NCBI GenBank assembly: GCA_029941865.1
Contig: JAPYTO010000028.1
Coordinates: forward strand, 1 to 42,248
DNA: 42,248 bases
Direction: 5' to 3'
From: Fuerstiella sp.
Lineage (GTDB): Bacteria; Planctomycetota; Planctomycetia; Planctomycetales; Planctomycetaceae
Each line of letters opens with the position of its first letter. The first letter of the stretch is position 1. Below are positions 8,245 through 15,381 of the stretch, one piece after another. Both the position numbers and the translations under genes were made by a program. The notes under the pieces are model-generated. The model worked only from the letters and a program-made list of their open reading frames with translations. It ran no database searches and was not told where the DNA came from.

Positions 8245-9576
8245 ATGACTAATACGACAGAATTCACAGGAGAGTCCCGGTCTTTGCCAAAGACCGGGAC
8301 TCTGGCCGCACCCCGATTGCTGCTGTGTCTGACCCTCACGATGGTAATCGCGCCGGCAACGGCCCGCGCCGGAGATGAAGTTCCAGGTGCACCACAGACA
8401 CGACCGATCGCTTTGACAAATTGCCACGTGCACCCGCTCGTCGGTCCAGGGATCAAAAAAGGCACTGTCCTCTTCGACAACGGGCGTATCACGGCAATTG
8501 GTCGCGAAGTGCCGCTGCCGAAGAACACCGAAGTGATTGATCTGAAAGGACAGCACGTCTATCCCGGACTGATCGAAGCCTATTCTCAGATCGGCCTGGA
8601 AGAAATTTCAGCCGTACGAGCCAGTCGAGACTATTCCGAAACGGGCAGCATCAACCCCAACGTTCGAGCCAACGTCAGCGTGAACCCTGACAGCGAACTG
8701 ATTCCGGTCACGCGAGCAAACGGTGTCCTGATTGCCGTTTCCGCACCCACCGGTGGACGCGTCAGCGGTGTTTCCTCCGTGATGCAACTGGACGGCTGGA
8801 CGTATGAAGACATGACTCTGAAGGCAGCTGCGGCGATGGTCGTTAACTGGCCGACACCTCCGTCGACCGGCGAGAGTTCAGGGCTGAAAGTTCTGCGGAA
8901 ATTATTTGACGACGCTCGAGCGTACAAGGCCGCTCGCAACGCTGACACCGGCACACAACAGTTTGATATTCGTCTGGATGCGATGCTTCCGGTCATTGCC
9001 GGTGACCTGCCCCTGCTGGTGATCGCAAAAAAAACACGGCAGATTCAGGCGGCCGTTGCCTTCGCGGTGGAACAGAAAATCCGACTGATCATCTTCGGTG
9101 GTCACGACGCCGAATCCTGTGCCGCACTGCTGAAGAAACATGATGTCCCGGTCATTATCGATTCGGTTCACCGCAAACCTGTGCGGCGGTACGAAGCGTA
9201 CGACGTGGCGTACACTCTGCCGGCGCGATTGAGCAAAGCAGGCGTAAAGTTCTGTATCTCCGGCTCGGGCCGAAACGAAACGTCAAACCTCAGAAACCTG
9301 CCCTATCATGCCGCTACGGCCGCAGCTCATGGCTTACGTCGCGACGAAGCCCTGCGGTCAATCACACTTTATCCGGCGCAGATTCTTGGGATTTCTGATC
9401 GGGTGGGCTCGCTGGGACCGGGCAAAGACGCAACACTGATCGTCACGACGGGGGATCCACTGGAAACCGACACTCACGTCACCCGGGCATTCGTGCAGGG
9501 CCGCAGTGTACAACTCACCAGCCGCCACACTCGACTGCGCGATAAGTACCTCGAAAAATATCGCCAGCAGAAGTAA
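8245..9576 (+). CDS. Secreted amidohydrolase-like protein lacking the metal-binding motif
   Basis: The 443-residue protein is paralogous in layout to the N-terminal half of its upstream neighbour. It has the opening composite beta-sandwich (NCHVHPLVG, TVLFDNGRITAIGREVPL, VIDLKGQHVYPG), a TIM-barrel middle and the closing segment (ITLYPAQILGISDRVGSLGPGKDATLIVTTGDPLE), typical of imidazolonepropionase-type amidohydrolases. The canonical PGxxDxHxH reads PGLIEAYSQ, with Y113 and Q115 in place of histidines, and the late catalytic Asp region reads ISGSGRNE. It is therefore probably non-catalytic or differently catalytic. The signal peptide core is RLLLCLTLTMVIAPATARA. From the ATG at 8245, residues 9-20 are encoded by a perfect palindrome; a TTG at 8317 would be an alternative start excluding it. 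Confidence 0.8.
   Translation: MTNTTEFTGESRSLPKTGTLAAPRLLLCLTLTMVIAPATARAGDEVPGAPQTRPIALTNCHVHPLVGPGIKKGTVLFDNGRITAIGREVPLPKNTEVIDLKGQHVYPGLIEAYSQIGLEEISAVRASRDYSETGSINPNVRANVSVNPDSELIPVTRANGVLIAVSAPTGGRVSGVSSVMQLDGWTYEDMTLKAAAAMVVNWPTPPSTGESSGLKVLRKLFDDARAYKAARNADTGTQQFDIRLDAMLPVIAGDLPLLVIAKKTRQIQAAVAFAVEQKIRLIIFGGHDAESCAALLKKHDVPVIIDSVHRKPVRRYEAYDVAYTLPARLSKAGVKFCISGSGRNETSNLRNLPYHAATAAAHGLRRDEALRSITLYPAQILGISDRVGSLGPGKDATLIVTTGDPLETDTHVTRAFVQGRSVQLTSRHTRLRDKYLEKYRQQK
8271..8303. repeat. 33-base perfect palindrome, copy 1 (inside the amidohydrolase start region)
   Basis: The 16-base arms 8271-8286 (AGAGTCCCGGTCTTTG) and 8288-8303 are exact reverse complements around a single C. An otherwise identical element lies at 13957-13989. 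It sits 36 bases after the stop of the upstream gene and just downstream of the ATG of the next, encoding ESRSLPKTGTL in that frame. Confidence 0.9.
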
Positions 9577-9595
9577 GGCGAGTAAGACAAAACAT

Positions 9596-10579
9596 TCACT
9601 TTGCCAAAGTGTCTGCAGTGACCAGATCCACCGGCGTTTCCTTATCGCTGGGTGTGCTGCCGGAGTCTATTGCCTCCAGCGCATATTCAATGCCGAAGAC
9701 CGCCAGTTGGCCGCCATGCTGATCGGCGGTGGCCTGAATTTCTCCGTCGCGGATCGCCTGTTGTACGGCGGTGATGTTGTCGAAGCCCACCACCTTGACG
9801 GTCGCCAGTCGCCCGGCCGCTTTCACCGCCGCCAATGCCCCCAGTGCCATGCTGTCGTTACACGCCAGGATGGCCTTCAATTCCGGCTGAGCGGTCAGCA
9901 TTCCCGAGGCTGTCTGATTGGCCAGACTCATCTCCCACTTGGCCGACTGCGAATCGACAATGTTGATGTTGGCGGCTTTCATCGCTTCTTCGAAACCGAG
10001 TTTTCGCTGTTGCCCGTTGAACGATGTTGGCAGGCCCTCAAGAACGGCAACTTTGTCGCCAGCCTGCAACGTCGACGCCAGATGATCGCCGACTTTTCGT
10101 GCTCCCGCTTTGTTGTCGGGACCAACAAACGGAATTGACAGCCCGCTGGCTGACAACACTGCCGCGTCCAGCTTGTTGTCGATATTGATAACGACGATTC
10201 CCGCTGCGGTGGCCTGCTGCAGCACAGGAACCAGAGCCTTTGAATCAGCCGGGGCAATTACGATGGCGTCCACCTGCTGAGCGATCATTTGTTCGACAAG
10301 GGAGACCTGACCACTCAGGTCGGTTTCGTCCTTGATGCCGTTAACGATCAGTTGGTATTTGTCCGAGTTGGCCGCCTGATGATTTTCTGCTCCCTTGGCC
10401 ATGGTGGAGAAAAATTCATTCGCCAATGATTTCATCACCAGCGCAATTCGCGGACTGGACGCGGAAGCCGCGACATCAGGCGAAGATCCGGAAGACGGTG
10501 CAGGTGCGTCGTTGCAACCAGCGACGACAATGGCTGCGAGGGCGAAGACCAGCGTGTGACCGGTGACGATCCTGTTCAT
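9596..10579 (-). CDS. Ribose/sugar-type ABC transporter substrate-binding lipoprotein
   Basis: The 327-residue protein begins with a lipoprotein signal (HTLVFALAAIVVAGC), so it is anchored to a membrane by its lipidated Cys. The rest is a two-lobed periplasmic binding protein of the RbsB class (Peripla_BP_4): RIALVMKSLANEFFSTMAKGAENHQAA, then QVDAIVIAPADSKALVPVLQQATAAGIVVINIDNKL, then ILACNDSMALGALAAVKAAGR and VKVVGFDNITAVQQAIRDGEIQATADQHG. These are textbook pentose/hexose-binding segments. It would capture a sugar and deliver it to an ABC permease. No ATPase (RbsA-like) or permease (RbsC-like) gene is nearby, so its partners are elsewhere or it works as a sensor. It converges with the amidohydrolase gene. 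Confidence 0.9.
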   Translation of the reverse strand: MNRIVTGHTLVFALAAIVVAGCNDAPAPSSGSSPDVAASASSPRIALVMKSLANEFFSTMAKGAENHQAANSDKYQLIVNGIKDETDLSGQVSLVEQMIAQQVDAIVIAPADSKALVPVLQQATAAGIVVINIDNKLDAAVLSASGLSIPFVGPDNKAGARKVGDHLASTLQAGDKVAVLEGLPTSFNGQQRKLGFEEAMKAANINIVDSQSAKWEMSLANQTASGMLTAQPELKAILACNDSMALGALAAVKAAGRLATVKVVGFDNITAVQQAIRDGEIQATADQHGGQLAVFGIEYALEAIDSGSTPSDKETPVDLVTADTLAK

Positions 10580-10702
10580 GAAACACGTCCGACAAGGGGT
10601 ATAGTTTGCGAAACAGGAAACAATCTACACAGACGACGACACGACTGCCATGAGGTCATCCCGAAGAGGCCGAAGGGGGTGCAGTCACGGATTGTGGTGG
10701 GT

Positions 10703-10796
10703 GGCCCATCTGGGGCTGGACTGAGTTTGCGAAGGAGAATCAAACCGGCACTGCCGGCCCCGGGGTTTCACTCGTACCTCGCTCCAACCCCGGCCA
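10703..10796. repeat. Imperfect palindromic element upstream of the sugar-binding protein gene
   Basis: GGGGCTGGA (10712-10720) pairs with TCCAACCCC (10783-10791) at 8 of 9 positions, flanked by a TGGCC/GGCCA pair. A GGCACTGCCGGCC stretch lies inside. It occupies most of the roughly 300-base gap 10580-10877 between two minus-strand genes. I see no gene in the gap; any promoter for the binding-protein gene should lie on its left side. Confidence 0.45.
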
Positions 10797-10877
10797 CACT
10801 CTTCAACTTCAGAACCATTCATGATTACACCCGCCAACGGGCGCCACCAGCAATAACGCGTCGCTCAACTGCGTACG

Positions 10878-11801
10878 CTATTCGTTTTCCCTGTGCAGTT
10901 TCACCATGGTGGTGACCACCGCATCCAGTGTTCCGACAACAACCAGACAGCGAAACGAATAATCTCCCGGTTCAACACGATCGCTGTCGCGCACTCGAAA
11001 GACGCAATTCCATTTGACGACCTTTGGGCGAACAAATCGCCAGCGACCGTATCCCGCTTTCGCGAAGCCCGGCAGCGGCTGTTGCGGTGTATAGATGCCC
11101 ATCGCGTGTGAGCCGGACTGAGTCGCCAGGATAACAGGCATCGACTGTTCACCCGGACCGTCAGACAGCGGTTTCACATTTCCGCTGGCAGGATTGAACG
11201 TGTAGAAGCTACTGAATTCTTCCGGCATGTATCCGGTCAAGGCTTCAAACTGAGCGTAACGATGATGCTCGTTGACAGGCAGGCTGAACGTCACGTCGTA
11301 CTGCAGCACATTCGGCATGTCGCGGTAGCCGATGGTCACTCGTTTCGTCAGCAAATGATTGGATAATTCCGTTTTGTTCTTCGCGGGATTGCCCGCCGAC
11401 TTTTCTCCCGGACGAAGCCAGAATGCCATCTGGCTGGTCGTCTGCAGCGTGTTGCCTGCAGCGATCAGGCGCAGCAGGCGACTGGATGAAGTTGGACCGG
11501 CACCGTCAAACCGCGACCCAGCCTCTGTGGGATTAAAGGTCTCGCTGATCATCTTCGAGCCGGCATCGAAATTTGAAGCAGACTGCAATTGCCGCCCATG
11601 GTCGTGGCTGTCGATGAATTCCTGCCCGGCCCACGTCAGTGAGTGGATCGCTCCGGCCAGCCGTGAGGTCGTGGTAATCACGATTTCCGAATCGGCGTAT
11701 GGTGCGTGAATGACGGCATCACCAGTTGGCCGTGGATCCTGTCCAAAAGAGACGCAACACAGGCTGACAACGGTCGTGAGACACAGATTCCTGATTTCCA
11801 T
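10878..11801 (-). CDS. Secreted protein of unknown function
   Basis: The 307-residue protein from ATG 11801 carries a signal peptide (MEIRNLCLTTVVSLCCVSFG, mature end QDPRPTGDA); an upstream in-frame start would add 11 residues before it. The mature protein is beta-rich: SEIVITTTSRLAGAIHSLTWAGQEFIDSHDHGRQLQSAS, then TLQTTSQMAFWLRPGE, VTIGYRDMPNVLQYDVTFSLP, and a C-terminal WNCVFRVRDSDRVEPGDYSFRCLVVVGTLDAV. The 'W-x-G-x-E-F-I-D-S-x-D-H-G-R-Q-L-Q' segment resembles the sugar-facing strands of secreted galactose-mutarotase-like beta-sandwiches, but I cannot assign a family or active site. It lies upstream of the sugar-binding lipoprotein on the same strand, 298 bases apart. Confidence 0.7.
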   Translation of the reverse strand: MEIRNLCLTTVVSLCCVSFGQDPRPTGDAVIHAPYADSEIVITTTSRLAGAIHSLTWAGQEFIDSHDHGRQLQSASNFDAGSKMISETFNPTEAGSRFDGAGPTSSSRLLRLIAAGNTLQTTSQMAFWLRPGEKSAGNPAKNKTELSNHLLTKRVTIGYRDMPNVLQYDVTFSLPVNEHHRYAQFEALTGYMPEEFSSFYTFNPASGNVKPLSDGPGEQSMPVILATQSGSHAMGIYTPQQPLPGFAKAGYGRWRFVRPKVVKWNCVFRVRDSDRVEPGDYSFRCLVVVGTLDAVVTTMVKLHRENE

Positions 11802-11960
11802 GGATTTTACTTGCCAATCTTCATGCGTGGGCAACTGTTGGGCGACAGAATATACCGGCTTCGGGCGTCATTGACAGGCCCTTGTTGATGCATTTGGGCC
11901 GCTGCTGTCGCGGTACTCGATTCCACAACATTTTCTCATTCGAACGAAAGCTGTGCCGTA

Positions 11961-12191
11961 ATGTCCGAGGCGGAGAACACGAAAGATGGCGAAGAAACAA
12001 TCCAGCTGGATCAGTTTCTGAAGCTGGCAGACCTTGTAGCGTCCGGCGGCGAAGCCAAGCACGTGATTCGATCGGGCGTCGTCCTGGTGAACGGCAAAGA
12101 AGAAACTCGACGTGGCCGCAAACTGAAGCACGGGGACGTGGTGACGTTCAGCGGTGAAGAATACGTCATTGAAGCGACACCCGATGAATGA
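11961..12191 (+). CDS. Small S4-domain RNA-binding protein (YbcJ-like)
   Basis: The 76-residue protein is little more than one S4 domain: IQLDQFLKLADLVASGGEAKHVIRSGVVLVNGKEETRRGRKLKHGDVVTF. The 'L-D-x-F-L-K-L-A-x-x-V-x-S-G-G-x-A-K' opening and 'G-x-V-x-V-N-G-x-x-E-T-R-R-G-x-K-L' loop fit the YbcJ/YaaA group closely. S4 domains bind structured RNA, often rRNA or tRNA-like, so it probably works with the ribosome or another RNA in the cytoplasm. Its stop overlaps the next gene's start in ATGAATGA, so the two are probably translationally coupled. The upstream intergenic region (11802-11960) is shared with the divergent secreted-protein gene. Confidence 0.88.
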   Translation: MSEAENTKDGEETIQLDQFLKLADLVASGGEAKHVIRSGVVLVNGKEETRRGRKLKHGDVVTFSGEEYVIEATPDE

Positions 12192-12663
12192 ACCGTGCTC
12201 ACAGATTCCGCCGCAGCTCGATTGGCAGTGGCACGAATTCACTCAGTTGAGCAGTGATCAGTTATATCGCATCCTGCGATTGCGGCAGCAGGTGTTCATC
12301 ATCGAACAGCGGTGCGCATACGGCGACATCGACAATCTGGACCAGGGTGCCTTTCATCTGTGCGGGACAGATCCGGCCAGTCACTGTCTGCAGGCCTGTG
12401 CTCGAGTTTTACCGCCCAGGGCAGTGTTCGAGGAAGCATCGATTGGACGTGTGGTGACGGCAACTGACAGCCGCAGCTGCGGACTGGGCCACGAACTTAT
12501 GCGGCGGAGTGTGGAATTCTGTCGCGATCGTTTTACCGGGACGGCCATCCGTATCTCCGCACAGACTCACCTGCAACCATTCTATACGTCTCACGGCTTT
12601 GAGACCGTCACGACAGAGCATCTCATTGACGGGATTCTGCACGTCGAAATGCTGCTCCGCTGA
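12184..12663 (+). CDS. elaA: GNAT N-acetyltransferase, ElaA family
   Basis: The 159-residue protein from ATG 12184 overlaps the S4 gene by 8 bases; a GTG at 12154 would extend it by 10 residues but lies deep inside the S4 gene. ElaA hallmarks are clear: QLYRILRLRQQVFIIEQRCAYGDIDNLDQ (the 'R-x-x-V-F-x-V-E-Q-x-C-x-Y-x-D-x-D-x-x-D' motif), CARVLPP, then ASIGRVVTATDSRSCGLGHELMRRSVEFC (acetyl-CoA pyrophosphate-binding loop, here R-S-C-G-L-G), and ISAQTHLQPFYTSHGFETVT. It would transfer acetyl from acetyl-CoA to an amine in the cytoplasm; the substrate of ElaA proteins is generally not established. Pairing with an RNA-binding protein hints at, but does not prove, a translation-related target. Confidence 0.9.
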   Translation: MNEPCSQIPPQLDWQWHEFTQLSSDQLYRILRLRQQVFIIEQRCAYGDIDNLDQGAFHLCGTDPASHCLQACARVLPPRAVFEEASIGRVVTATDSRSCGLGHELMRRSVEFCRDRFTGTAIRISAQTHLQPFYTSHGFETVTTEHLIDGILHVEMLLR

Positions 12664-12741
12664 ATCACGTGATGGCTCACGACGCCGACGCATTTTTCCC
12701 GGTAAATGGCTGCGTTCTGTCGTCTTAGACGTTAGGATCCA

Positions 12742-12773
12742 GGAACCCGCACACTGATATGACAGTGTGTTCC
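12742..12773. repeat. Bulged hairpin upstream of the aldose 1-epimerase gene
   Basis: ACACTG (12751-12756) pairs with CAGTGT (12763-12768) around a six-base loop. After a four-base bulge, GGAAC (12742-12746) pairs with GTTCC (12769-12773). It lies about 80 bases past the elaA stop and 36 bases before the epimerase ATG. There is no T-run, so a terminator role is uncertain; a leader structure is also possible. Confidence 0.45.
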
Positions 12774-12808
12774 TTCAATACTGGCCTCCTTTTTCAGGTG
12801 GTGACTCA

Positions 12809-13945
12809 ATGATTCGAATGTGCTTCCTCTTGTCCCTGTTAGTTTCCGCTTTCGCCATGGCTGATGAACCTGTGATGACCGATTTTGGCAAAACCAAAGA
12901 CGGCAAGGCTGTTGAACTCTACACGCTTAAGAGTGATAGCGGTCTCGTCGCGAAGGTGATGACTCGAGGCGCGACGCTGGTTCAAATTCACGTGCCCGAC
13001 AAGGACGGGAAATCTGAAGACGTGATTCTGGGCTGGGACGATGTGGCTGGTTACGAATCAGAAGACAACCAGTACTTTGGCTGCACCACGGGCCGAGTGT
13101 GCAACCGAATTGCCAACGGCAAATTCTCGCTGGACGGGAAAGATTATTCCCTGGCAATCAACAACGAGCCCAATCATCTGCACGGCGGCGTGGAACGAAG
13201 TCTGGACAAGGTCGTGTGGAAAGCACGGCCGTATACCACCGACAGCGGACACGGCGTCCGCTTCAAATACACAAGTCCCGATGGTGAAGAAGGATATCCT
13301 GGCACGGTCACAGCGCAGGTGTCATTCTTCGTGGCCAAAGACGCCAACCGCATCAACATCACTTACAAGGCGACCACCGACGCCGCGACTCCGATCAACC
13401 TGACGAACCATGCGTATTTCAATCTGGGCGGTGCCGGCAGCGAAACAGTTATGGACCATGTGCTGCAGCTGAACGCAGACAGGTATACGCCGACCGATGA
13501 CACACTAATTCCCACCGGAGAAATTACGGCCGTTGCCGGTACCCCATTGGATTTCACCAAACCAAAGCGGATTGGCGCTCGCATCGAAAAACTGACAGAC
13601 ACGGCGGCTCTGGGTTACGATCACAATTTTGTGCTGAACCCCAGGCCGGATGACCAAAACTACAATTTTGCAGCGTTCCTGCGACACAAGGAATCCGGAC
13701 GAACTCTGCGGATCTGGACTCAGGAACCCGGCATTCAGTTCTATTCGGGCAACTTCCTGGAAGGCCAGACTGGCAAAGGCGGCAAGACCTATGCTCACCG
13801 CAGTGCCATCTGCCTGGAAACTCAGCACTACCCGGATTCAGTGAATCACAAGAGCTTCCCGACGACCATTCTGAAGCCCGGTGACGAGTACAAGACGTCA
13901 ACTTTGTTGCATTTTGGCATCGCAAAGGACCAGGCGGACAATTGA
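12809..13945 (+). CDS. galM: Secreted aldose 1-epimerase (galactose mutarotase)
   Basis: The 378-residue protein from ATG 12809 has a Sec signal (MIRMCFLLSLLVSAFAMA) and an AGGTGG 9-14 bases upstream as ribosome binding site. An upstream start at 12767 would spoil the signal. The mature part is GalM throughout: DGKAVELYTLKSDSGLVAKVMTRGATLVQIHVPDKDGK, then VILGWDDVAGYESEDNQYFGCTTGRVCNRIANGKFSLDG, NNEPNHLHGG (first catalytic His region), NLTNHAYFNLGG (second His), GYDHNFVLN, and late AICLETQHYPDS containing the catalytic Glu. It interconverts alpha and beta anomers of aldoses, here in the periplasm. Exported mutarotases fit polysaccharide breakdown outside the cytoplasm. Length is normal for the family. 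Confidence 0.93.
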   Translation: MIRMCFLLSLLVSAFAMADEPVMTDFGKTKDGKAVELYTLKSDSGLVAKVMTRGATLVQIHVPDKDGKSEDVILGWDDVAGYESEDNQYFGCTTGRVCNRIANGKFSLDGKDYSLAINNEPNHLHGGVERSLDKVVWKARPYTTDSGHGVRFKYTSPDGEEGYPGTVTAQVSFFVAKDANRINITYKATTDAATPINLTNHAYFNLGGAGSETVMDHVLQLNADRYTPTDDTLIPTGEITAVAGTPLDFTKPKRIGARIEKLTDTAALGYDHNFVLNPRPDDQNYNFAAFLRHKESGRTLRIWTQEPGIQFYSGNFLEGQTGKGGKTYAHRSAICLETQHYPDSVNHKSFPTTILKPGDEYKTSTLLHFGIAKDQADN

Positions 13946-13956
13946 ATGACACGAAA

Positions 13957-13989
13957 AGAGTCCCGGTCTTTTGAAAAGACCGGGACTCT
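13957..13989. repeat. 33-base perfect palindrome, copy 2 (between convergent genes)
   Basis: The 16-base arms 13957-13972 (AGAGTCCCGGTCTTTT) and 13974-13989 are exact reverse complements around a single G. It differs from the copy at 8271 only at the apex, where a T-A pair replaces a G-C pair, so pairing is kept. It lies between the stops of galM (plus) and the histidine kinase (minus), and could terminate transcription from both sides. Confidence 0.9.
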
Positions 13990-14027
13990 GAGTCTTACCC
14001 GTTGAGCGAATCTGAATTGCGGCCAGC

Positions 14028-14810
14028 TTATGCCGCTGACGTGTCGATCAGCCCTGCCGGAGATTCAGAGCGAGGCAACTTGAGCGTGAACATTGTTCCC
14101 TTCCCGACTTCGCTTTCTACGCGAATACGGCCCTTGTGGGATTCAATAATTCTGCGGCACAGCGACAGACCAATACCGGTGCCGCCCTGGCCTCGGGCGT
14201 CTGCCTTCTTCGTCGTAAAAAACGGGTCGAAGATCTTCTGCAGCTGCTCGTTGGGAATCCCACAGCCGCTGTCCCCGACCGAAACTTCCGCCCAGCCGTC
14301 TTCCGGATTGTCGCGAATGATCAAACGCAGGCGACCGCCTTCCTTCATAGACTGGCGGGCATTGACAATCAGGTTCATCAGGATCTGCTGAATCTGACTG
14401 CTGTTGACGAGCGCCCATACGCCCGGTTGAATGTCTTCGTCCACTCCAATCCGGTGCATCTGAAGATCCTTTTGAACAAGGACCATCACGTCGGTCAGCA
14501 GTTTGTTCACCTCGCACGGTTCAAAGCGATCACTGGTATTGCGAGCATAAGCCAGCATGCCCGTTGTGATCTTGGTCGCTCGCTGACCCGCGGACAGAAT
14601 TCGGTCGAACGCCTTGTCTCGAGTCTTGGCGTCTTTATGCCGCACGCCCATCTTCGCGTAGTTGATCACCGTCGTGAGTATATTGTTGAATTCGTGAGTA
14701 ATGCTGCTGGCCAAAGCTCCCACAGAACTCAGCTTCTGCGTCTGCATCAACTGTTCATCCAGCATTCGTAGTTGCTGTTCCAGCTGCTGAATCTTTTCCT
14801 GATCAGTCAT
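14028..14810 (-). CDS. Soluble orphan sensor histidine kinase
   Basis: The 260-residue protein from ATG 14810 opens with a short coiled coil (MTDQEKIQQLEQQLRMLDEQLMQTQKL). The dimerisation/phosphoacceptor box follows (SSVGALASSITHEFNNIL, phosphorylated H39 with the H-E-F-N pattern). The HATPase domain has the N box QQILMNLIVNARQSM, G1 VSVGDSGCGIP, F box IFDPFFTTKK and G2 GQGGTGIGLSLCRRI. There is no signal peptide, membrane helix, PAS, GAF or HAMP domain, so it is cytoplasmic and presumably receives its signal from a partner through the coiled coil. No response regulator lies beside it. Upstream in-frame codons would add 24 residues without domain content. It converges with galM across the palindrome. 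Confidence 0.92.
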   Translation of the reverse strand: MTDQEKIQQLEQQLRMLDEQLMQTQKLSSVGALASSITHEFNNILTTVINYAKMGVRHKDAKTRDKAFDRILSAGQRATKITTGMLAYARNTSDRFEPCEVNKLLTDVMVLVQKDLQMHRIGVDEDIQPGVWALVNSSQIQQILMNLIVNARQSMKEGGRLRLIIRDNPEDGWAEVSVGDSGCGIPNEQLQKIFDPFFTTKKADARGQGGTGIGLSLCRRIIESHKGRIRVESEVGKGTMFTLKLPRSESPAGLIDTSAA

Positions 14811-15381
14811 AACGATGTCTGTTCTGATGTTCGGCCCAACTTCGTATCCCCAATCAAAGTCTGCACCCGGACGTCGCCACAACGTTTGTCACTCGGGTCT
14901 CGGCGAACCATCGCTTGAAATTGGGAGGCCAGCATTTCCTCAACGCTGCGCCGATGCTGGTGGATCGCGCAACGTGGGCGTCTGCAACCGAAAGAATCTT
15001 TAGAACCGCCCCTGTCAGATCTATCGGCATGATTTCGGATAGAATCTAACCTCAGGTAGCAGGAACACTAATTCCGGACCGTAAACCACCAGCTCCGGTG
15101 GTGAGCATTCGTGAGGTCTTGCCGTTCTTGATACAAGCACGCAGCGCAAGCAAGTGTGTTTCTCAAGCGCACCAGACTCACTCACTTGCGCTTATGGCTT
15201 GTATTGCGGGGCCTTCCTTAAACCACCGGTTCGGGCCGTGGTTCTGATCACTCAAGGACCGGCAGAATCCGCTGCTGAAAAACACGCCGAGTAGCCGTTC
15301 TTCCGACACTGTCAACCAGCGACGTTCCGCGGCGACGGCGGCCCACATTCCAGTTGCGAAAACCATCAATGACAGCGTTCC
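14811..15381. other. 570-base gap between two minus-strand genes, repeat-bearing
   Basis: No gene is called. Besides the inverted repeat listed at 15131-15204, ACCACC (15085-15090) pairs with GGTGGT (15097-15102). Past the repeat AACCAC (15221-15226) pairs with GTGGTT (15238-15243), both small hairpins bracketing it. The histidine kinase promoter should lie near the left end. The part nearest the thioesterase stop (15245-15381) shows nothing recognisable. Confidence 0.5.
15131..15204. repeat. Inverted-repeat element, ATACAAGC family, copy 1 (complete)
   Basis: The element starts with ATACAAGCACGCAGCGCAAG and ends with GCTTGTAT (15197-15204). The 26-base ends match each other in inverted orientation, with exact ATACAAGC and AGCGCAAG blocks. 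The whole can fold into a hairpin of about 74 bases. Related copies lie at 19726-19842 and 38276-38330. Confidence 0.85.

Noticed and set aside
8271-8303. Palindrome as an ordinary intrinsic terminator of the upstream gene
   Set aside because: No T-tract follows, it lies after the next gene's ATG, and the twin copy is also without a T-tract.
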